DNA of 64,000 nucleotides from Belliella alkalica (GTDB lineage Bacteria; Bacteroidota; Bacteroidia; Cytophagales; Cyclobacteriaceae): positions 1 to 64,000 of the forward strand of contig NZ_JAKZGO010000009.1 of the NCBI RefSeq assembly GCF_022549785.1, given 5' to 3'. This document shows positions 16,801-27,365 of the stretch, piece after piece. Under the pieces are notes generated by a model, which ran no database searches, was not told where the DNA came from, and saw only the letters and a program-made list of their open reading frames with translations. How positions within the stretch are numbered: the first letter of the stretch is position 1; the number at the start of each line of letters is the position of its first letter. A program made the position numbers and the translations under genes.

Positions 16801-18883
16801 CAAGTTCATAAAAATCAGCTCCTTTTAGATCCAAATTGACATCTATCTTGGAGTTTATTGAATCTAGCTCAAGTTTTGTCAACAATTCAAAATTCAAATA
16901 CTCATCTTCAAGGGCTAGCTTAACATCACCAATACCATTTTCCATCTGGCCCTCCAATACCATTCCTGAATAATCATTGCCATTGATTTTTAACCTTTCA
17001 AAATTGGATGTAAGCTCTGCATTCAGGTCATTTATGGAGGTTCCGCTTCCAGAGCTTTGGATCTCAAATGTCAAAGTATCCAAGCCAGGATTATCCAACA
17101 AATTCCCCAATTGCAATTGATCAACTTTGATATTTGCCAAAAAAACTATTTGCTCTTGATTCTTGAAAGCACCATCAAAATTGATTTTGCCCATTTCAGT
17201 TTCAAGAAATGCTTGTGCTTTCAGATCATCAACCTGACCTTTCACTTCTGCATCCAATGCAAGGCTCTCAGGTAAGTTAATCCCACCTAGACTTTGCTGA
17301 TCCACGAACTTTAGAATTGTTTTCTTATCTGTCTTTATAGAAATTTCAGGAAAATCAAATGCCAACAAATCCATATCCAAAAGATTGGATACGTTCCCGG
17401 AACTTGAAAGTCTAGTTTCATCCCAACTCACTTCCAAATTTGGAATATCCAATGAAGCTATGTCTCCTCTAGCACGAACTTTCATTCTTACTGGATAAGA
17501 AGCTAAACTTTTTATCATTTCGTCATTCCTAAGACTTGGCTCAAAAAAGTAAGCATCTCTTATATCACCCAAAAACTGGCTTACCTCAATATCCAATGAA
17601 CTACGGTCCGGTGATTCAATCAAGGCTTGGATGGAGTTGTATCCTAGAGCCAAATCTGCCCGAAGCTTACTTCTATTTGTCTCAATCCTGAAATCATCAA
17701 TCTCTATTGATTTATTGTCGAGCTTGAGCCCTGTGGTAAAAGTCCTTAATTCAAATCCTCCAGATTCTTTAAAATTGAATTCACTTATATTTAATCCTGC
17801 CTTTTCATTTTTTAAATATACATTATCCAAAGTCAAAGTTAAGTCATCAAAAATCATTGCTTCAGGATTAAAGAATCCTGGTCTCGGCTCAACATCCTTT
17901 GTCTTGAATTCAATCCTGTTTTCCTCCAAATTGATTAAACCTACATCGACTATCCAATTTGGCCACTCGAAAGGTGTAGCTTCATTTTGTTCTGATGAAT
18001 TTGAAGCAACTGATGGGGTGGAAAAATCATGAAACAATATCTTAGATTTCAATAAGGACAACTCCTTTACCATCACTTTTTGGCTTGCCAAATCGAACTC
18101 GGGCACTTCCAAATGCAAATCTCCTATAAACACATCTGCAAGTTGATTCAAGACTTCATCATTGTACACCAATGATACATTTTGTATCAAAAAATTATCT
18201 AGTGAAACCAAAGCCATTGCTTCCGATTCAGACTCTTCTACTTCTGAAGGTGAAAATGGCTTAGTTTGTTTGTAACTAATCTGACTATCTTTTATTTCAA
18301 CATTTCTAATATCAAATTCCAATTTTTCCAAATCTAAAAATGGGATATCAACATCCAGACTCCCCAATAACAACTTCGCATCCATACCCATATTTTCATC
18401 TAGATATATCAAATCAAAATTTCTCAAAGAAATAGGGTCTATTGATATTTTCATTGGTTCCGATTCAGTCTCGGATTGACTTACTTCGGTATCTTGGACG
18501 TTTGTAGTATCAGAAACAAATGCGTCAATCAAAAAATCATAATTAAACTTCTCTGAGTTTTCTTTTCTGATGACGCGAGCTTTCAATCCGTCCCATTCAA
18601 GTTTGGATATATGAAGGTCCCCTGAACTAATAAAACTCCACAGACCAACCCCTACCTCAAGGTCTTTAGAGTACAACAATGTATCACTTTGCATATCCTC
18701 AACATAGAGCCCCTCTAGTGAAAAGTTTCCACCAAAAGTTAAGAAAAGTCTATCAATTTCTATTTTGGAGTTGGTCTTTTGCGAAAGATAGGATGTTGCT
18801 TTGTTCACGACTATCCCTTGCCCCCAAGGGCTTCTGATAAAAAATATCAGAGCTATCAGGATCACCATGATGCTCAGAATCAA
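13835..18883 (-). CDS. tamB: TamB, translocation and assembly module (DUF490/AsmA-like)
   Basis: The protein has at least 1682 residues: an N-terminal membrane anchor (IMVILIALIFFIRSPWGQG), a very long repetitive beta-rich region of the AsmA/RBG type, and a C-terminal TamB (DUF490) domain from about residue 1200. TamB spans the periplasm and partners the TamL barrel encoded next to it. A highly charged tail of about 40 residues (rich in KKEEGE-type runs) follows the DUF490 domain. The coordinates use TTG at 18883, the first usual start codon. In-frame upstream codons (18884-18949) encode a basic segment (NIIKKLLRKFLKISG) that fits a natural N-terminus, so the real start may be an unusual codon upstream. 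Confidence 0.9.
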   Translation of the reverse strand: MILSIMVILIALIFFIRSPWGQGIVVNKATSYLSQKTNSKIEIDRLFLTFGGNFSLEGLYVEDMQSDTLLYSKDLEVGVGLWSFISSGDLHISKLEWDGLKARVIRKENSEKFNYDFLIDAFVSDTTNVQDTEVSQSETESEPMKISIDPISLRNFDLIYLDENMGMDAKLLLGSLDVDIPFLDLEKLEFDIRNVEIKDSQISYKQTKPFSPSEVEESESEAMALVSLDNFLIQNVSLVYNDEVLNQLADVFIGDLHLEVPEFDLASQKVMVKELSLLKSKILFHDFSTPSVASNSSEQNEATPFEWPNWIVDVGLINLEENRIEFKTKDVEPRPGFFNPEAMIFDDLTLTLDNVYLKNEKAGLNISEFNFKESGGFELRTFTTGLKLDNKSIEIDDFRIETNRSKLRADLALGYNSIQALIESPDRSSLDIEVSQFLGDIRDAYFFEPSLRNDEMIKSLASYPVRMKVRARGDIASLDIPNLEVSWDETRLSSSGNVSNLLDMDLLAFDFPEISIKTDKKTILKFVDQQSLGGINLPESLALDAEVKGQVDDLKAQAFLETEMGKINFDGAFKNQEQIVFLANIKVDQLQLGNLLDNPGLDTLTFEIQSSGSGTSINDLNAELTSNFERLKINGNDYSGMVLEGQMENGIGDVKLALEDEYLNFELLTKLELDSINSKIDVNLDLKGADFYELGFFPQSLRGKFLFTAQFEGNPSSFDLQTNLKDAIMVYEQRSYPIGNLDLKAMIREDSTSLDIKSLLVNGKLRSNTSPQLLSDAIGEHLKRYLDEQDSSLLAEGDVMMNLNLTINQAPILNQVFLQGLEKLDTAKITVDFNQRESKLDANVDFPYLKYSGIELDSLGVRVRSDQEDLDLAFGFMKLVTGPLSMDRTYFTGELQDSRLYFDFNSFDGDERLVHVATDIGMKGDTLSVHISPEDLLLNKREWQIPENNEILLAENFIHFEEFRFFRNNQELRIKDDLDDVSEEHLAIEFKDFRLETFTSLLNPDELIAGGTLNGRLVVENPFGAIGLLANLKVAELKALDVPLGNLSLDAVSEKLGDYKLELALKDGGFDLDLGGSFIADEAGGEFDLDLDLNKIEMQVIADLAGSELRDASGFLSGKINASGTTTAPKYEGEFAFNQAAFLVSQLNSKYLLPDEKIRIDNEGVYLDNFTLQDSEGQKFVIDGSVKTESYINPSFDLKLKANSFKAVSSSREDNDLFFGSAILDADVTVLGDLNLPRVNANISIKEGTNFTVIIPETQLDIVERDGIVQFVNRQDPFDILTRQGDEVTGSFAGYDIRSVLKIDPDAVFKIIVDERSGDNLEVSGRADLNLQINPNGRMTLSGNYEITKGHYEMSLYNLVSRRFEIASGSRITWNGDPMDANLNISAIYTVRTAATELMASQLSGSNTESRTQFMQELPFSVYLNVDGELLRPEISFRLDMPEEQRGALGGNVYSRVLQVNEQEDELNKQVFSLLVLNRFFPSTGSDGSGGGTSAIARNSVSQVLSGQLNALSSSVFGNSGLELDFDLDSFTDYQGGSAQDRTQLNVSARKRLFDDRLIVQVGSQVDVEGSSQNPEQANAVLGNVSLEYILTKNERYRLRAFRKNQFESIIDGQLIITGIGVIFNREFNQFFELWRGVEADKGKTNPIDKLNEENGQKEKKKEEGETKEENSENIKKEEDEN

Positions 18884-18957
18884 AATACCTGAGATTTTTA
18901 AAAATTTGCGAAGAAGCTTTTTGATGATATTAGTTGGGTTAGAAATGAATTAAGATT

Positions 18958-18965
18958 CAAATATA
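18958..18965 (-). promoter_or_regulatory. -7 box (TATATTTG) for tamB-tamL
   Basis: TATATTTG on the minus strand would start transcription near 18952, some 70 bp before the TTG at 18883 and only a few bases before the first open in-frame codon. Confidence 0.55.
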
Positions 18966-19177
18966 ATATTATCGTGAATAAATAGGGCAAAAATAAAGCC
19001 ACAATCATTTTGGTTAGGAATAGAATTAAAGATAATTTAAGAACCCCAAGGCTCCCTAAATTGTAAGACAAAGTTTTGGTATGTATTGTTTTTTAGCTAA
19101 CAAACTTTTGAAAGAGTCGTGTTAACCATATTTTAAATAAATACAACAAAAAACCTGTCATTTTGTCGGTATTTACT

Positions 19178-19185
19178 TAATTTTG
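19178..19185 (+). promoter_or_regulatory. -7 box (TAATTTTG) for miaB
   Basis: TAATTTTG matches TAnnTTTG and overlaps a TTG codon at 19183 that could be mistaken for the miaB start. Transcription from here favours the ATG at 19207. Confidence 0.6.
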
Positions 19186-19206
19186 CAGATTGAAATTGAC
19201 TATTAC

Positions 19207-20667
19207 ATGGAAAACATCATCAAAGACATTGATATTATAACATCTGAAGAAGCTCAAGTTTGTGATTACAAGACTACTGAAGATGAAAACACAGGTAAAT
19301 CCAAAAAAATTTATATAGAGTCATATGGGTGTCAGATGAATTTTTCTGACTCTGAAATCGTCGCTTCCATCATGAAAGACAATGGATTTGACACAACATC
19401 TGATTTCAATCAAGCTGATGTCATATTCTTGAATACATGCTCTATTAGAGAAAAGGCTGAGTTGACAGTAAGAAAACGACTTTCACAATTCAACAACATA
19501 AAGAAAAACAAACCTGAATTGACCATTGGGGTGCTCGGTTGCATGGCGGAAAGGTTGAAGGAGAAATTGTTGGAAGAAGAAAAATTGGTAGATGTGGTGG
19601 TAGGCCCAGACGCATATCGCGACCTTCCTAATTTGGTCTCTGAGGCGGAAGATGGAAACAAAGGCGTAAATACTTTTCTTTCAAGGGAAGAAACTTACGC
19701 AGATATTTCTCCTGTAAGGCTAAACTCAAACGGTGTAAGTGCATTCATTTCCATTATGCGTGGTTGCGACAATATGTGCTCTTTCTGCGTGGTTCCATTC
19801 ACAAGAGGAAGAGAAAGAAGCAGAGATCCACATTCAATAGTGAAAGAAGCACAGGAATTGTTTGATAGAGGATTCAAAGAAGTGACTTTGCTTGGTCAAA
19901 ATGTGGATAGCTACAAATGGTCACCTGAAGAAAATAACAAAGCCCGACTCAATAAAAAAGAAGATGCTGTAAGTGCAGTTATCAACTTTGCTAATTTATT
20001 GGAAATGGTAGCGAAAATTAGCCCGCAGTTAAGGGTAAGGTTTTCAACCTCCCACCCTAAAGACATTACAGATGAAGTGCTTTATACCATGAAAAAGTAC
20101 GACAACATCTGTAAGTATATTCATTTGCCTGTTCAGAGTGGGAACTCTAGGGTTTTGGATATGATGAACAGAACTTATGATCGAGAATGGTACTTGGAAA
20201 GAGTCTCAAAAATAAGAGAGATTCTTGGTGAGGAATGTGGGATTTCTTCTGATATGATTACTGGATTCTGTACCGAAACAGAGGAAGAGCATCAAGATAC
20301 ACTGACACTGATGGACATTGTGAAATATGATTTTTCCTATATGTTCTATTATTCAGAAAGACCAGGCACTCTCGCTGCGAAAAAATATGAAGATGACATT
20401 CCTTTGGAAACCAAAAAGAGAAGGTTGAATGATATTATTCAAAAGCAGAGCCTACTATCTGAAGAAAGAAATAAATTAGACGTAGGGAAAATCCAAGAAA
20501 TCCTCATTGAAGGGGAATCAAAAAGGTCTGCAGAGCAGCTGAAAGGAAGAAACTCTGCAAATAAAGTAGTTATTATAGAAAAAGGGAATTTGAAGAAAGG
20601 TGATTATGCTATGGTGAAAATCACTGATTGTACTCCCGCAACACTTTTTGGTGAAGTCATTTCCTAA
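19207..20667 (+). CDS. miaB: tRNA-2-methylthio-N6-dimethylallyladenosine synthase MiaB
   Basis: MiaB is a radical SAM methylthiotransferase that converts i6A37 to ms2i6A37 in tRNAs reading codons that start with U. The 486-residue protein has the N-terminal UPF0004 domain with three cluster cysteines ([32 protein letters not shown]), the radical SAM motif CDNMCSFC within [18 protein letters not shown], and a C-terminal TRAM domain. I chose ATG 19207 because a -7 box overlaps the alternative TTG at 19183. It opens a five-gene run with the sigma-54 activator (15 bp on), lptE, a TPR gene and secG. A miaE gene for the next step lies at 47062-47673. Confidence 0.96.
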   Translation: MENIIKDIDIITSEEAQVCDYKTTEDENTGKSKKIYIESYGCQMNFSDSEIVASIMKDNGFDTTSDFNQADVIFLNTCSIREKAELTVRKRLSQFNNIKKNKPELTIGVLGCMAERLKEKLLEEEKLVDVVVGPDAYRDLPNLVSEAEDGNKGVNTFLSREETYADISPVRLNSNGVSAFISIMRGCDNMCSFCVVPFTRGRERSRDPHSIVKEAQELFDRGFKEVTLLGQNVDSYKWSPEENNKARLNKKEDAVSAVINFANLLEMVAKISPQLRVRFSTSHPKDITDEVLYTMKKYDNICKYIHLPVQSGNSRVLDMMNRTYDREWYLERVSKIREILGEECGISSDMITGFCTETEEEHQDTLTLMDIVKYDFSYMFYYSERPGTLAAKKYEDDIPLETKKRRLNDIIQKQSLLSEERNKLDVGKIQEILIEGESKRSAEQLKGRNSANKVVIIEKGNLKKGDYAMVKITDCTPATLFGEVIS

Positions 20668-20682
20668 GATAAAAAATACACA

Positions 20683-21972
20683 ATGATCACAGCGTCAGAA
20701 ATTCAAAGTGTAAAACAAAGATTTGGAATCATAGGGAATAGCCCTTTGCTCAATCATGCCATTCAGGTAGCGATGCAAGCGTCTCCAACTGAAATGACAG
20801 TATTGATCACTGGAGAAAGTGGAAGTGGAAAAGAATCATTTTCCAAAATCATTCATTCACTTAGTGTTCGAAAGCATGGAAAGTTCATCGCTATCAATTG
20901 TGGAGCAATTCCAGAAGGCACAATAGACTCAGAGTTATTTGGACATGAAAAGGGCTCCTTTACTGGTGCTCATGAAGCTCGAAAAGGATACTTTGAAGTG
21001 ACGGACGGCGGTTCAATATTTTTGGATGAGATTGGTGAAATGCCACTTGGAACCCAAGCTAGACTGCTGAGGGTCTTGGAAAATGGCGAATTCATCAAAG
21101 TTGGGTCGTCCAAAGTCCAAAAGACAAATGTTCGTGTCATTGCAGCCACCAATGTTAATTTGATCAAAGCTGTAGAAAAGGGTAAATTCAGGGAAGATCT
21201 TTATTACAGGTTAAATACAGTGCCGATTTTTGTACCACCACTTAGGGAAAGAGGGGAAGATATCGTCCTATTGTTCAGGAAATTCACCACAGATTTTTCT
21301 GAAAAATACAAAGTAAAACCTGTTTCTTTGGACGAAGATGCAAAGACACTGTTGATGAAATTCCCTTTTCCTGGAAACATCCGACAGTTGAAAAACCTAG
21401 CAGAGCAGATTTCACTGTTGGAGCAGGAAAGGGAAATAGACGCCAATACTTTGGGCAGGTATCTACCGACAGGTCAGACAAGGTTGCCAGCTGCATACAC
21501 AGGAGGTGGCTCTGGCAAAGATAGTAGCACTGATTTTTCGGAAAGGGACATACTTTATAAAGTCCTCTTTGATATGAAAAAAGACATGCACGAGTTGAAA
21601 AAGCTGGTTTTGGAAAGTTATCAATCAGGCGGACTGAACTCATCGATCATCAACAAGCATCAGAATCTTTTCGAGGATTTGGATTCACCTGTTTCCTTTG
21701 AAGAGACAAACTCTAATGTTCCTTCTGTCAACATGCCATTGGTGATAGATTCCCAAAAGAACGAAAACAATATGGATGATTATGAAGATGAATCCATAGA
21801 AGACATCATTCACGAAGAAGATGACAATTCACTTTCTTTGGAAAGAAAAGAAAAAGAAATGATCATACGTGCGCTTAAAAAACATAATAATAAAAGAAAA
21901 TACGCTGCAAGTGACCTCGGAATCTCAGAAAGGACGTTATATAGAAAAATCAAACAATATGACATTGAATAA
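20683..21972 (+). CDS. Sigma-54-dependent transcriptional activator without receiver domain
   Basis: The 429-residue protein starts directly with an AAA+ sigma-54 interaction domain (about residues 10-235). It has Walker A GESGSGKE, the loop that contacts sigma-54 as GSFTGA instead of the usual GAFTGA, Walker B IFLDEIGE, and the arginine-finger region YYRLNTVPIFVPPLRER. A low-complexity acidic linker leads to a C-terminal Fis-type helix-turn-helix (AASDLGISERTLYRKIKQYD). There is no N-terminal sensor domain, so control must come from a partner or from its own level, as for PspF. It sits between miaB and lptE in the conserved Cytophagales gene order, with a 14-bp overlap with lptE. Confidence 0.93.
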   Translation: MITASEIQSVKQRFGIIGNSPLLNHAIQVAMQASPTEMTVLITGESGSGKESFSKIIHSLSVRKHGKFIAINCGAIPEGTIDSELFGHEKGSFTGAHEARKGYFEVTDGGSIFLDEIGEMPLGTQARLLRVLENGEFIKVGSSKVQKTNVRVIAATNVNLIKAVEKGKFREDLYYRLNTVPIFVPPLRERGEDIVLLFRKFTTDFSEKYKVKPVSLDEDAKTLLMKFPFPGNIRQLKNLAEQISLLEQEREIDANTLGRYLPTGQTRLPAAYTGGGSGKDSSTDFSERDILYKVLFDMKKDMHELKKLVLESYQSGGLNSSIINKHQNLFEDLDSPVSFEETNSNVPSVNMPLVIDSQKNENNMDDYEDESIEDIIHEEDDNSLSLERKEKEMIIRALKKHNNKRKYAASDLGISERTLYRKIKQYDIE

Positions 21973-22504
21973 AAAGAAAGCTTGCTCCTTGGTTTTTGTT
22001 GTGGGTTTGGTGCTTATTTTCAATGCTTGCTCTGTTAAATACAGCTTTACAGGTACTAATATCAACTACGACATCACCAAGACCTTTTCTATAGAGAATT
22101 TCTTCAATGATTCTGGTGGTGGCCCAGCGAATATGGGACAGCAATTTACAGAATCACTTAAAGATTTCTATCAAAGAAATACACAATTGGAATTGGTAAG
22201 GTCTAATGGTGATCTACAGCTATCAGGTGCCATTTCTAGATATAATATCGCTCCTCAAGCCACAGTCACAAGCACAGACCCGAATGCACCCGATAGAGCG
22301 GGCCAAGAAAGGCTCACAATTGTGGTAGAAGTCGAATTTATAAATACCAAAAATGAAGAAGAAAATATCAAAAGAAGCTTTTCATTCTTCAGTGATTACA
22401 ATCCTAGAACCACCTCTCTACTCCAAGTAGAAAGCGTGTTGATTGAGGAAATATTTGAAAACATTATTCAGGATATTTTCACAGCTACTGTAGCCAATTG
22501 GTAA
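21959..22504 (+). CDS. lptE: LptE-like LPS assembly lipoprotein
   Basis: The 181-residue product begins with a lipoprotein signal (KKACSLVFVVGLVLIFNAC) with the lipidated Cys in FNACS. Size, the Cys-VKYSFTGTNI start of the mature part and the position after the sigma-54 activator match the LptE family of Bacteroidota. LptE plugs the LptD barrel that places LPS in the outer membrane. I chose ATG 21959, which overlaps the upstream gene by 14 bp; a longer frame from 21869 would lie wholly inside that gene and would bury the signal peptide. Confidence 0.85.
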   Translation: MTLNKKKACSLVFVVGLVLIFNACSVKYSFTGTNINYDITKTFSIENFFNDSGGGPANMGQQFTESLKDFYQRNTQLELVRSNGDLQLSGAISRYNIAPQATVTSTDPNAPDRAGQERLTIVVEVEFINTKNEEENIKRSFSFFSDYNPRTTSLLQVESVLIEEIFENIIQDIFTATVANW

Positions 22505-22541
22505 AAATGCTTATATTCGAGATCAATTATCCTAAACACAA

Positions 22542-23357
22542 GTGAACGCCAAACAGTTTTTAGATATTGTCAGACAAGGAGATCAACTTAGTAAGGATCA
22601 AGTAAACAAGCTATTTAAGCTTCACCAAAACTTTCCTTATTTCCAGATCCCTAATGTTTTGTTAGCCAAATACGAGTTTCAAAAGTCAAATGGCAAACCA
22701 TCTGATTTTTTGGCCTGGGCTGCAATCAACAGTCCCGATAGAGCTTTGTTGAGATCATTGATTGAAGACTCATCTTCGATTGGAAAAATGTCATTCCAAA
22801 ATCAAAACAAAGAAATTAACGAAGTACCTTCTTTAGAAGGTTCCAATGTAGTAAATGATGATGCAATTAAAAAGGAGTTGATCCCAAAACCAACTCAAGA
22901 GCAAGATTCCTCCCAAATAGCTGGGGTTTTGAAAAAGCTAGATGAAGATCTTAAAACAAATCCTTCGGCAAGTGCCACTCCTGACAATTCAGAGAAAAAA
23001 CAAAGAAAAAAACGATCAGGATCTGATGATTTGATAGAGACGATTCGAAAAAAAGAGAAAAAAGAAATATTAGATATAAAGAAAAAAGAACAAATTGACA
23101 TTATTAAGTCATTTAGTAAGAAGGAGATTAAACTTGCTACTCTAAAGGAAATTGAAAATTTCCAAAAGCAAAGCGACCTTTCTGAAAACAGCACAAAACT
23201 AAACCCAAATCTAATATCCGAATCATATGCAAGGCTACTTGCAAAACAAGGAAAAAATAAAAAAGCTAAAGAAATTTATCAAAAGTTAATAGTGAAATTT
23301 CCAAATAAAAGCACTTACTTTGCGGACTTGATTAAAGAATTAGAGAATAAAAATTAA
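22542..23357 (+). CDS. TPR-like protein with a charged middle region
   Basis: The 271-residue product starts at GTG 22542; no in-frame ATG gives a comparable length. A helical N-terminal part (about 1-75, LFKLHQNFPYFQIPNVLLAK) is followed by a Lys/Glu/Ser-rich stretch (about 85-200, with RKKEKKEILDIKKKEQIDII) that is probably disordered or coiled coil, and a single C-terminal tetratricopeptide-type hairpin (YARLLAKQGKNKKAKEIYQK). Such a gene is regularly found between lptE and secG in this group, but its function is unknown. It lies 4 bp before secG. Confidence 0.8.
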   Translation: MNAKQFLDIVRQGDQLSKDQVNKLFKLHQNFPYFQIPNVLLAKYEFQKSNGKPSDFLAWAAINSPDRALLRSLIEDSSSIGKMSFQNQNKEINEVPSLEGSNVVNDDAIKKELIPKPTQEQDSSQIAGVLKKLDEDLKTNPSASATPDNSEKKQRKKRSGSDDLIETIRKKEKKEILDIKKKEQIDIIKSFSKKEIKLATLKEIENFQKQSDLSENSTKLNPNLISESYARLLAKQGKNKKAKEIYQKLIVKFPNKSTYFADLIKELENKN

Positions 23358-23361
23358 AAAT

Positions 23362-23730
23362 ATGTTTACTATCATTATCAGCATTATAATCGTATTAGCA
23401 GTACTATTGGTTTTGGTTATACTTTCTCAAAACTCAAAAGGTGGAGTTGGTTCTGCTTTTGGAGGTGGTGCTTCTCAAATCATGGGTGTGACAAAAACTG
23501 GTAATATCCTTGAAAAATCTACTTGGGTGTTGGCAATGGCAATCCTTGTGCTTTCTTTGGTATCTTCTGCATTCTATACTTCTTCTAGTTTAGATTCATT
23601 TACCTCACCAAATATCGAAAGTGCAAAAAAACAAATTGTAACACCTTCGTTTGATAATTCTGAAGATTTATTGCCAGCCACTCCTACCGAGGAAACAATC
23701 CCTTCGGAAGAAGATGGCGACTCAGAATAA
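23362..23730 (+). CDS. secG: Preprotein translocase subunit SecG
   Basis: The 122-residue protein has two transmembrane segments (about 3-20 and 52-72) around the conserved cytoplasmic loop with GGVGSAFGGGASQIMG, which identifies SecG of the SecYEG channel. The C-terminal 45 residues form an acidic Pro/Thr/Ser-rich extension, as often seen in Bacteroidota SecG. It is the last gene of the miaB run and is followed by a strong terminator. Confidence 0.95.
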   Translation: MFTIIISIIIVLAVLLVLVILSQNSKGGVGSAFGGGASQIMGVTKTGNILEKSTWVLAMAILVLSLVSSAFYTSSSLDSFTSPNIESAKKQIVTPSFDNSEDLLPATPTEETIPSEEDGDSE

Positions 23731-23752
23731 GACATAGATATATTCAAAATCA

Positions 23753-23783
23753 AAGCTCTACCTAAAAAGTAGAGCTTTTTTTA
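23753..23783. terminator. Rho-independent terminator after secG
   Basis: AAGCTCTAC (23753-23761) pairs with GTAGAGCTT (23769-23777) around a 7-base loop, followed by a T-run. It also lies just past the stop of the convergent gene ending at 23781. Confidence 0.88.
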
Positions 23784-24488
23784 TTCTACATTTTTCAGAA
23801 GAAGGCGCTTGGTAATTGGTATCAAACTCTCTTGAAGTGGGATCTGATATCTTGAATGAATTCTAAAAGTTGCAGGGTTGGGAAGCTCTTGATAATCTTT
23901 TACAAGGCCTAATTTAATATCTTCAAAAGTATTTACTAATGACAGCCTTACATTCTTGATGAATTGAAGCATAATACCTTTGAATTTATCGATGCTATTT
24001 TGAAACAAGCTGACTTTGTATTTATAAATCAAAATTTCTTTAGAATCTTCTTGAGACAACATCACATAACCTTCATTCTGATACAAGGGAGAAATCCCAA
24101 TTGGCTCTATCAACATCTCATTTTCCAGAAAATCATAAATACTTCTCCCCTCTTCAATATAAGATTTAAACTGCGGCAATGAATAATGTACTATTTCCTC
24201 CAGGTGCTTCATTGTATCATCATCAATAAAAATAGGCTTATAATTTAGCTTCATATTTTTGAAATCAGGTCCTTCAAGAAGCTTTGGAAAGGAGGCCTTC
24301 AATTGATTCTTATCTTCCTCAAAAGATTTTAATTTCCCATAATGATGAATTAGATCAGCCAATGGAGGATACAATTTAACTTGCTTAAAATTTGCCCCCA
24401 CACCTTTTAGGTAAGCTAGCAAAAGATACTTTTTATATTCAAAATCTATCCATCCTTCAGTGATCCAATTTTCTGACAAGTTTTTCAT
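23781..24488 (-). CDS. Conserved hypothetical protein
   Basis: The 235-residue product has no signal peptide, no membrane segment and no motif I recognise. It looks like a cytoplasmic helical protein (for example FKGIMLQFIKNVRLSLVNTF) with a Pro-rich C-terminal part ending RYQIPLQESLIPITKRLLL. It lies between the secG and groES genes, on the opposite strand to both, and shares the secG terminator. Codon use matches its neighbours, so it is probably a lineage-specific resident gene. Confidence 0.75.
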   Translation of the reverse strand: MKNLSENWITEGWIDFEYKKYLLLAYLKGVGANFKQVKLYPPLADLIHHYGKLKSFEEDKNQLKASFPKLLEGPDFKNMKLNYKPIFIDDDTMKHLEEIVHYSLPQFKSYIEEGRSIYDFLENEMLIEPIGISPLYQNEGYVMLSQEDSKEILIYKYKVSLFQNSIDKFKGIMLQFIKNVRLSLVNTFEDIKLGLVKDYQELPNPATFRIHSRYQIPLQESLIPITKRLLLKNVE

Positions 24489-24846
24489 AGCTTATAGATT
24501 TTATTTCACAAATCACATTGTAACCAACACAACAAGTTAAAACCATAAATAAATTTATTGATGAAATGAAATATAGCATTTCTTCAAACCAAAATATCTA
24601 AAAGCCTTCCTAATTGAATTGGCATAAAGTGAATTTATACAAAGAAAATTTACTAAATATCTGACATGAAAAAAAAGATTTTTCCGAAAATTTGACAGTT
24701 TAAATGTAGGAAACAATTCTTATGACATGAAAGGAATATTTAAAACCGACTTTATGTCAGGAATGGGCTGCATACATCAATTGGCACAAAAAGTGAAATA
24801 GGGTAAATCAGAAATATAGAATTAACTAAAATAAAAAATCATAATT
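24489..24846. other. groES-groEL upstream region
   Basis: No gene is visible. The CIRCE element (TTAGCACTC-N9-GAGTGCTAA) that controls groESL in many bacteria is absent. Two related boxes, AATTGGCATAAAGTGAA (24617-24633) and AATTGGCACAAAAAGTGAAA (24779-24798), and three CTGACAT/ATGACATGAAA-type motifs (near 24661, 24722 and, inverted, 24751) could be regulatory. I found no clear TAnnTTTG box. Confidence 0.5.
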
Positions 24847-25125
24847 ATGTCAAACGTGAACATCAAACCTCTTGCAGATAGAGTTCTGGTAGAACCAGCT
24901 GCAGCTGAAGAGAAAACCGCTTCTGGACTTTATATCCCAGATACTGCTAAAGAAAAGCCTCAAAAAGGAACAGTTGTAGCCGTAGGTAGTGGCAAAAAAG
25001 ATGAACCCTTGACTGTCAAAGTGGGTGATACTGTATTGTATGGCAAGTATGCTGGCACTGAAATCCCAGTGGATGGCAAAGATTTTCTTATCATGAGAGA
25101 AGCTGACATCTTTGCAATTTTATAA
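24847..25125 (+). CDS. groES: Co-chaperonin GroES
   Basis: The 92-residue protein is a full-length Hsp10. Typical segments are [20 protein letters not shown] at the start, the mobile loop region [14 protein letters not shown] that binds GroEL, and [15 protein letters not shown] at the end. It caps GroEL in the cytoplasm. It is followed after 43 bp by groEL, with which it forms the usual operon. Confidence 0.98.
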   Translation: MSNVNIKPLADRVLVEPAAAEEKTASGLYIPDTAKEKPQKGTVVAVGSGKKDEPLTVKVGDTVLYGKYAGTEIPVDGKDFLIMREADIFAIL

Positions 25126-25138
25126 TCATCTGTTTTAA

Positions 25139-26797
<1,659 letters not shown>

Positions 26798-26811
26798 TTC
26801 ATTGCTCTATT

Positions 26812-26853
26812 AAAACAAAAAAGGGGAGTCTTATAGATTCCCTTTTTTGTTTT
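26812..26853 (+). terminator. Terminator after groEL
   Basis: AAAACAAAAAAGGG pairs with CCCTTTTTTGTTTT around a loop of about ten bases. The 3' arm provides the T-rich stretch. Confidence 0.85.
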
Positions 26854-26989
26854 AAAATTACCAGAATTAAACCTAAAAAATAAAAGTAAGAGTGAAAAAA
26901 TACAGAGATTCTATTTTTATCATAAAATTATAATTGTAATTTAGACCAAAGAATATTGTTACCTACCACTTTTCCCATAAGTATATTTA

Positions 26990-27364
26990 ATGCACTCATT
27001 TTACTCAATCATTTTAATTGACGATGATCCGATCAACAATCTGATCAATAAGCGATTGATATCGAAAATGAATCTTGCTGATCAGGTAGAAGAGTTTCTT
27101 GAAGCTGAAAAGGCACTTGAAAGAATTCAGCGGCTACATATTGAAGAGAATACTTTAATCTTGTTAGACATCAATATGCCTGTAATGAATGGATGGGATT
27201 TTCTGAATGAATACCTGAAGGTCTTTCAAGACAGAAAAGATAGAATCGTAATGCTTTCTAGTTCTATCAACTTTCAAGACAGACAAAAAGCTAAACAATA
27301 CTCCTGTGTCGAAGGCTTTATAGAAAAACCACTGACACCAGATAAATTCAAAATCATTCTTTAA
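26990..27364 (+). CDS. Single-domain response regulator
   Basis: The 124-residue protein is a receiver domain only. It shows the acidic pocket D11-D13 (LIDDDP), phosphoacceptor D60 in LLDINMPVMNGW, S90 in the Thr/Ser position, and K113 in IEKPLTP. It has no output domain, so it must pass its signal by protein contact, as CheY-like proteins do. No histidine kinase is in the window. The corA gene starts one base after its stop, so the two are co-transcribed, although a working link is only suggested by the context. Confidence 0.93.
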   Translation: MHSFYSIILIDDDPINNLINKRLISKMNLADQVEEFLEAEKALERIQRLHIEENTLILLDINMPVMNGWDFLNEYLKVFQDRKDRIVMLSSSINFQDRQKAKQYSCVEGFIEKPLTPDKFKIIL

Positions 27365-27365
27365 A

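Noticed and set aside
24779-24798. Sigma-54 promoter before groES
   Set aside because: The TTGGCAC part fits a -24 element, but the base pair GC expected at -12 is absent (GTGA is found), so I do not call it a promoter.
26982-26989. -7 box (TATATTTA) before the response regulator
   Set aside because: It lacks the final G of the consensus and touches the ATG at 26990, so it may be chance in AT-rich sequence.
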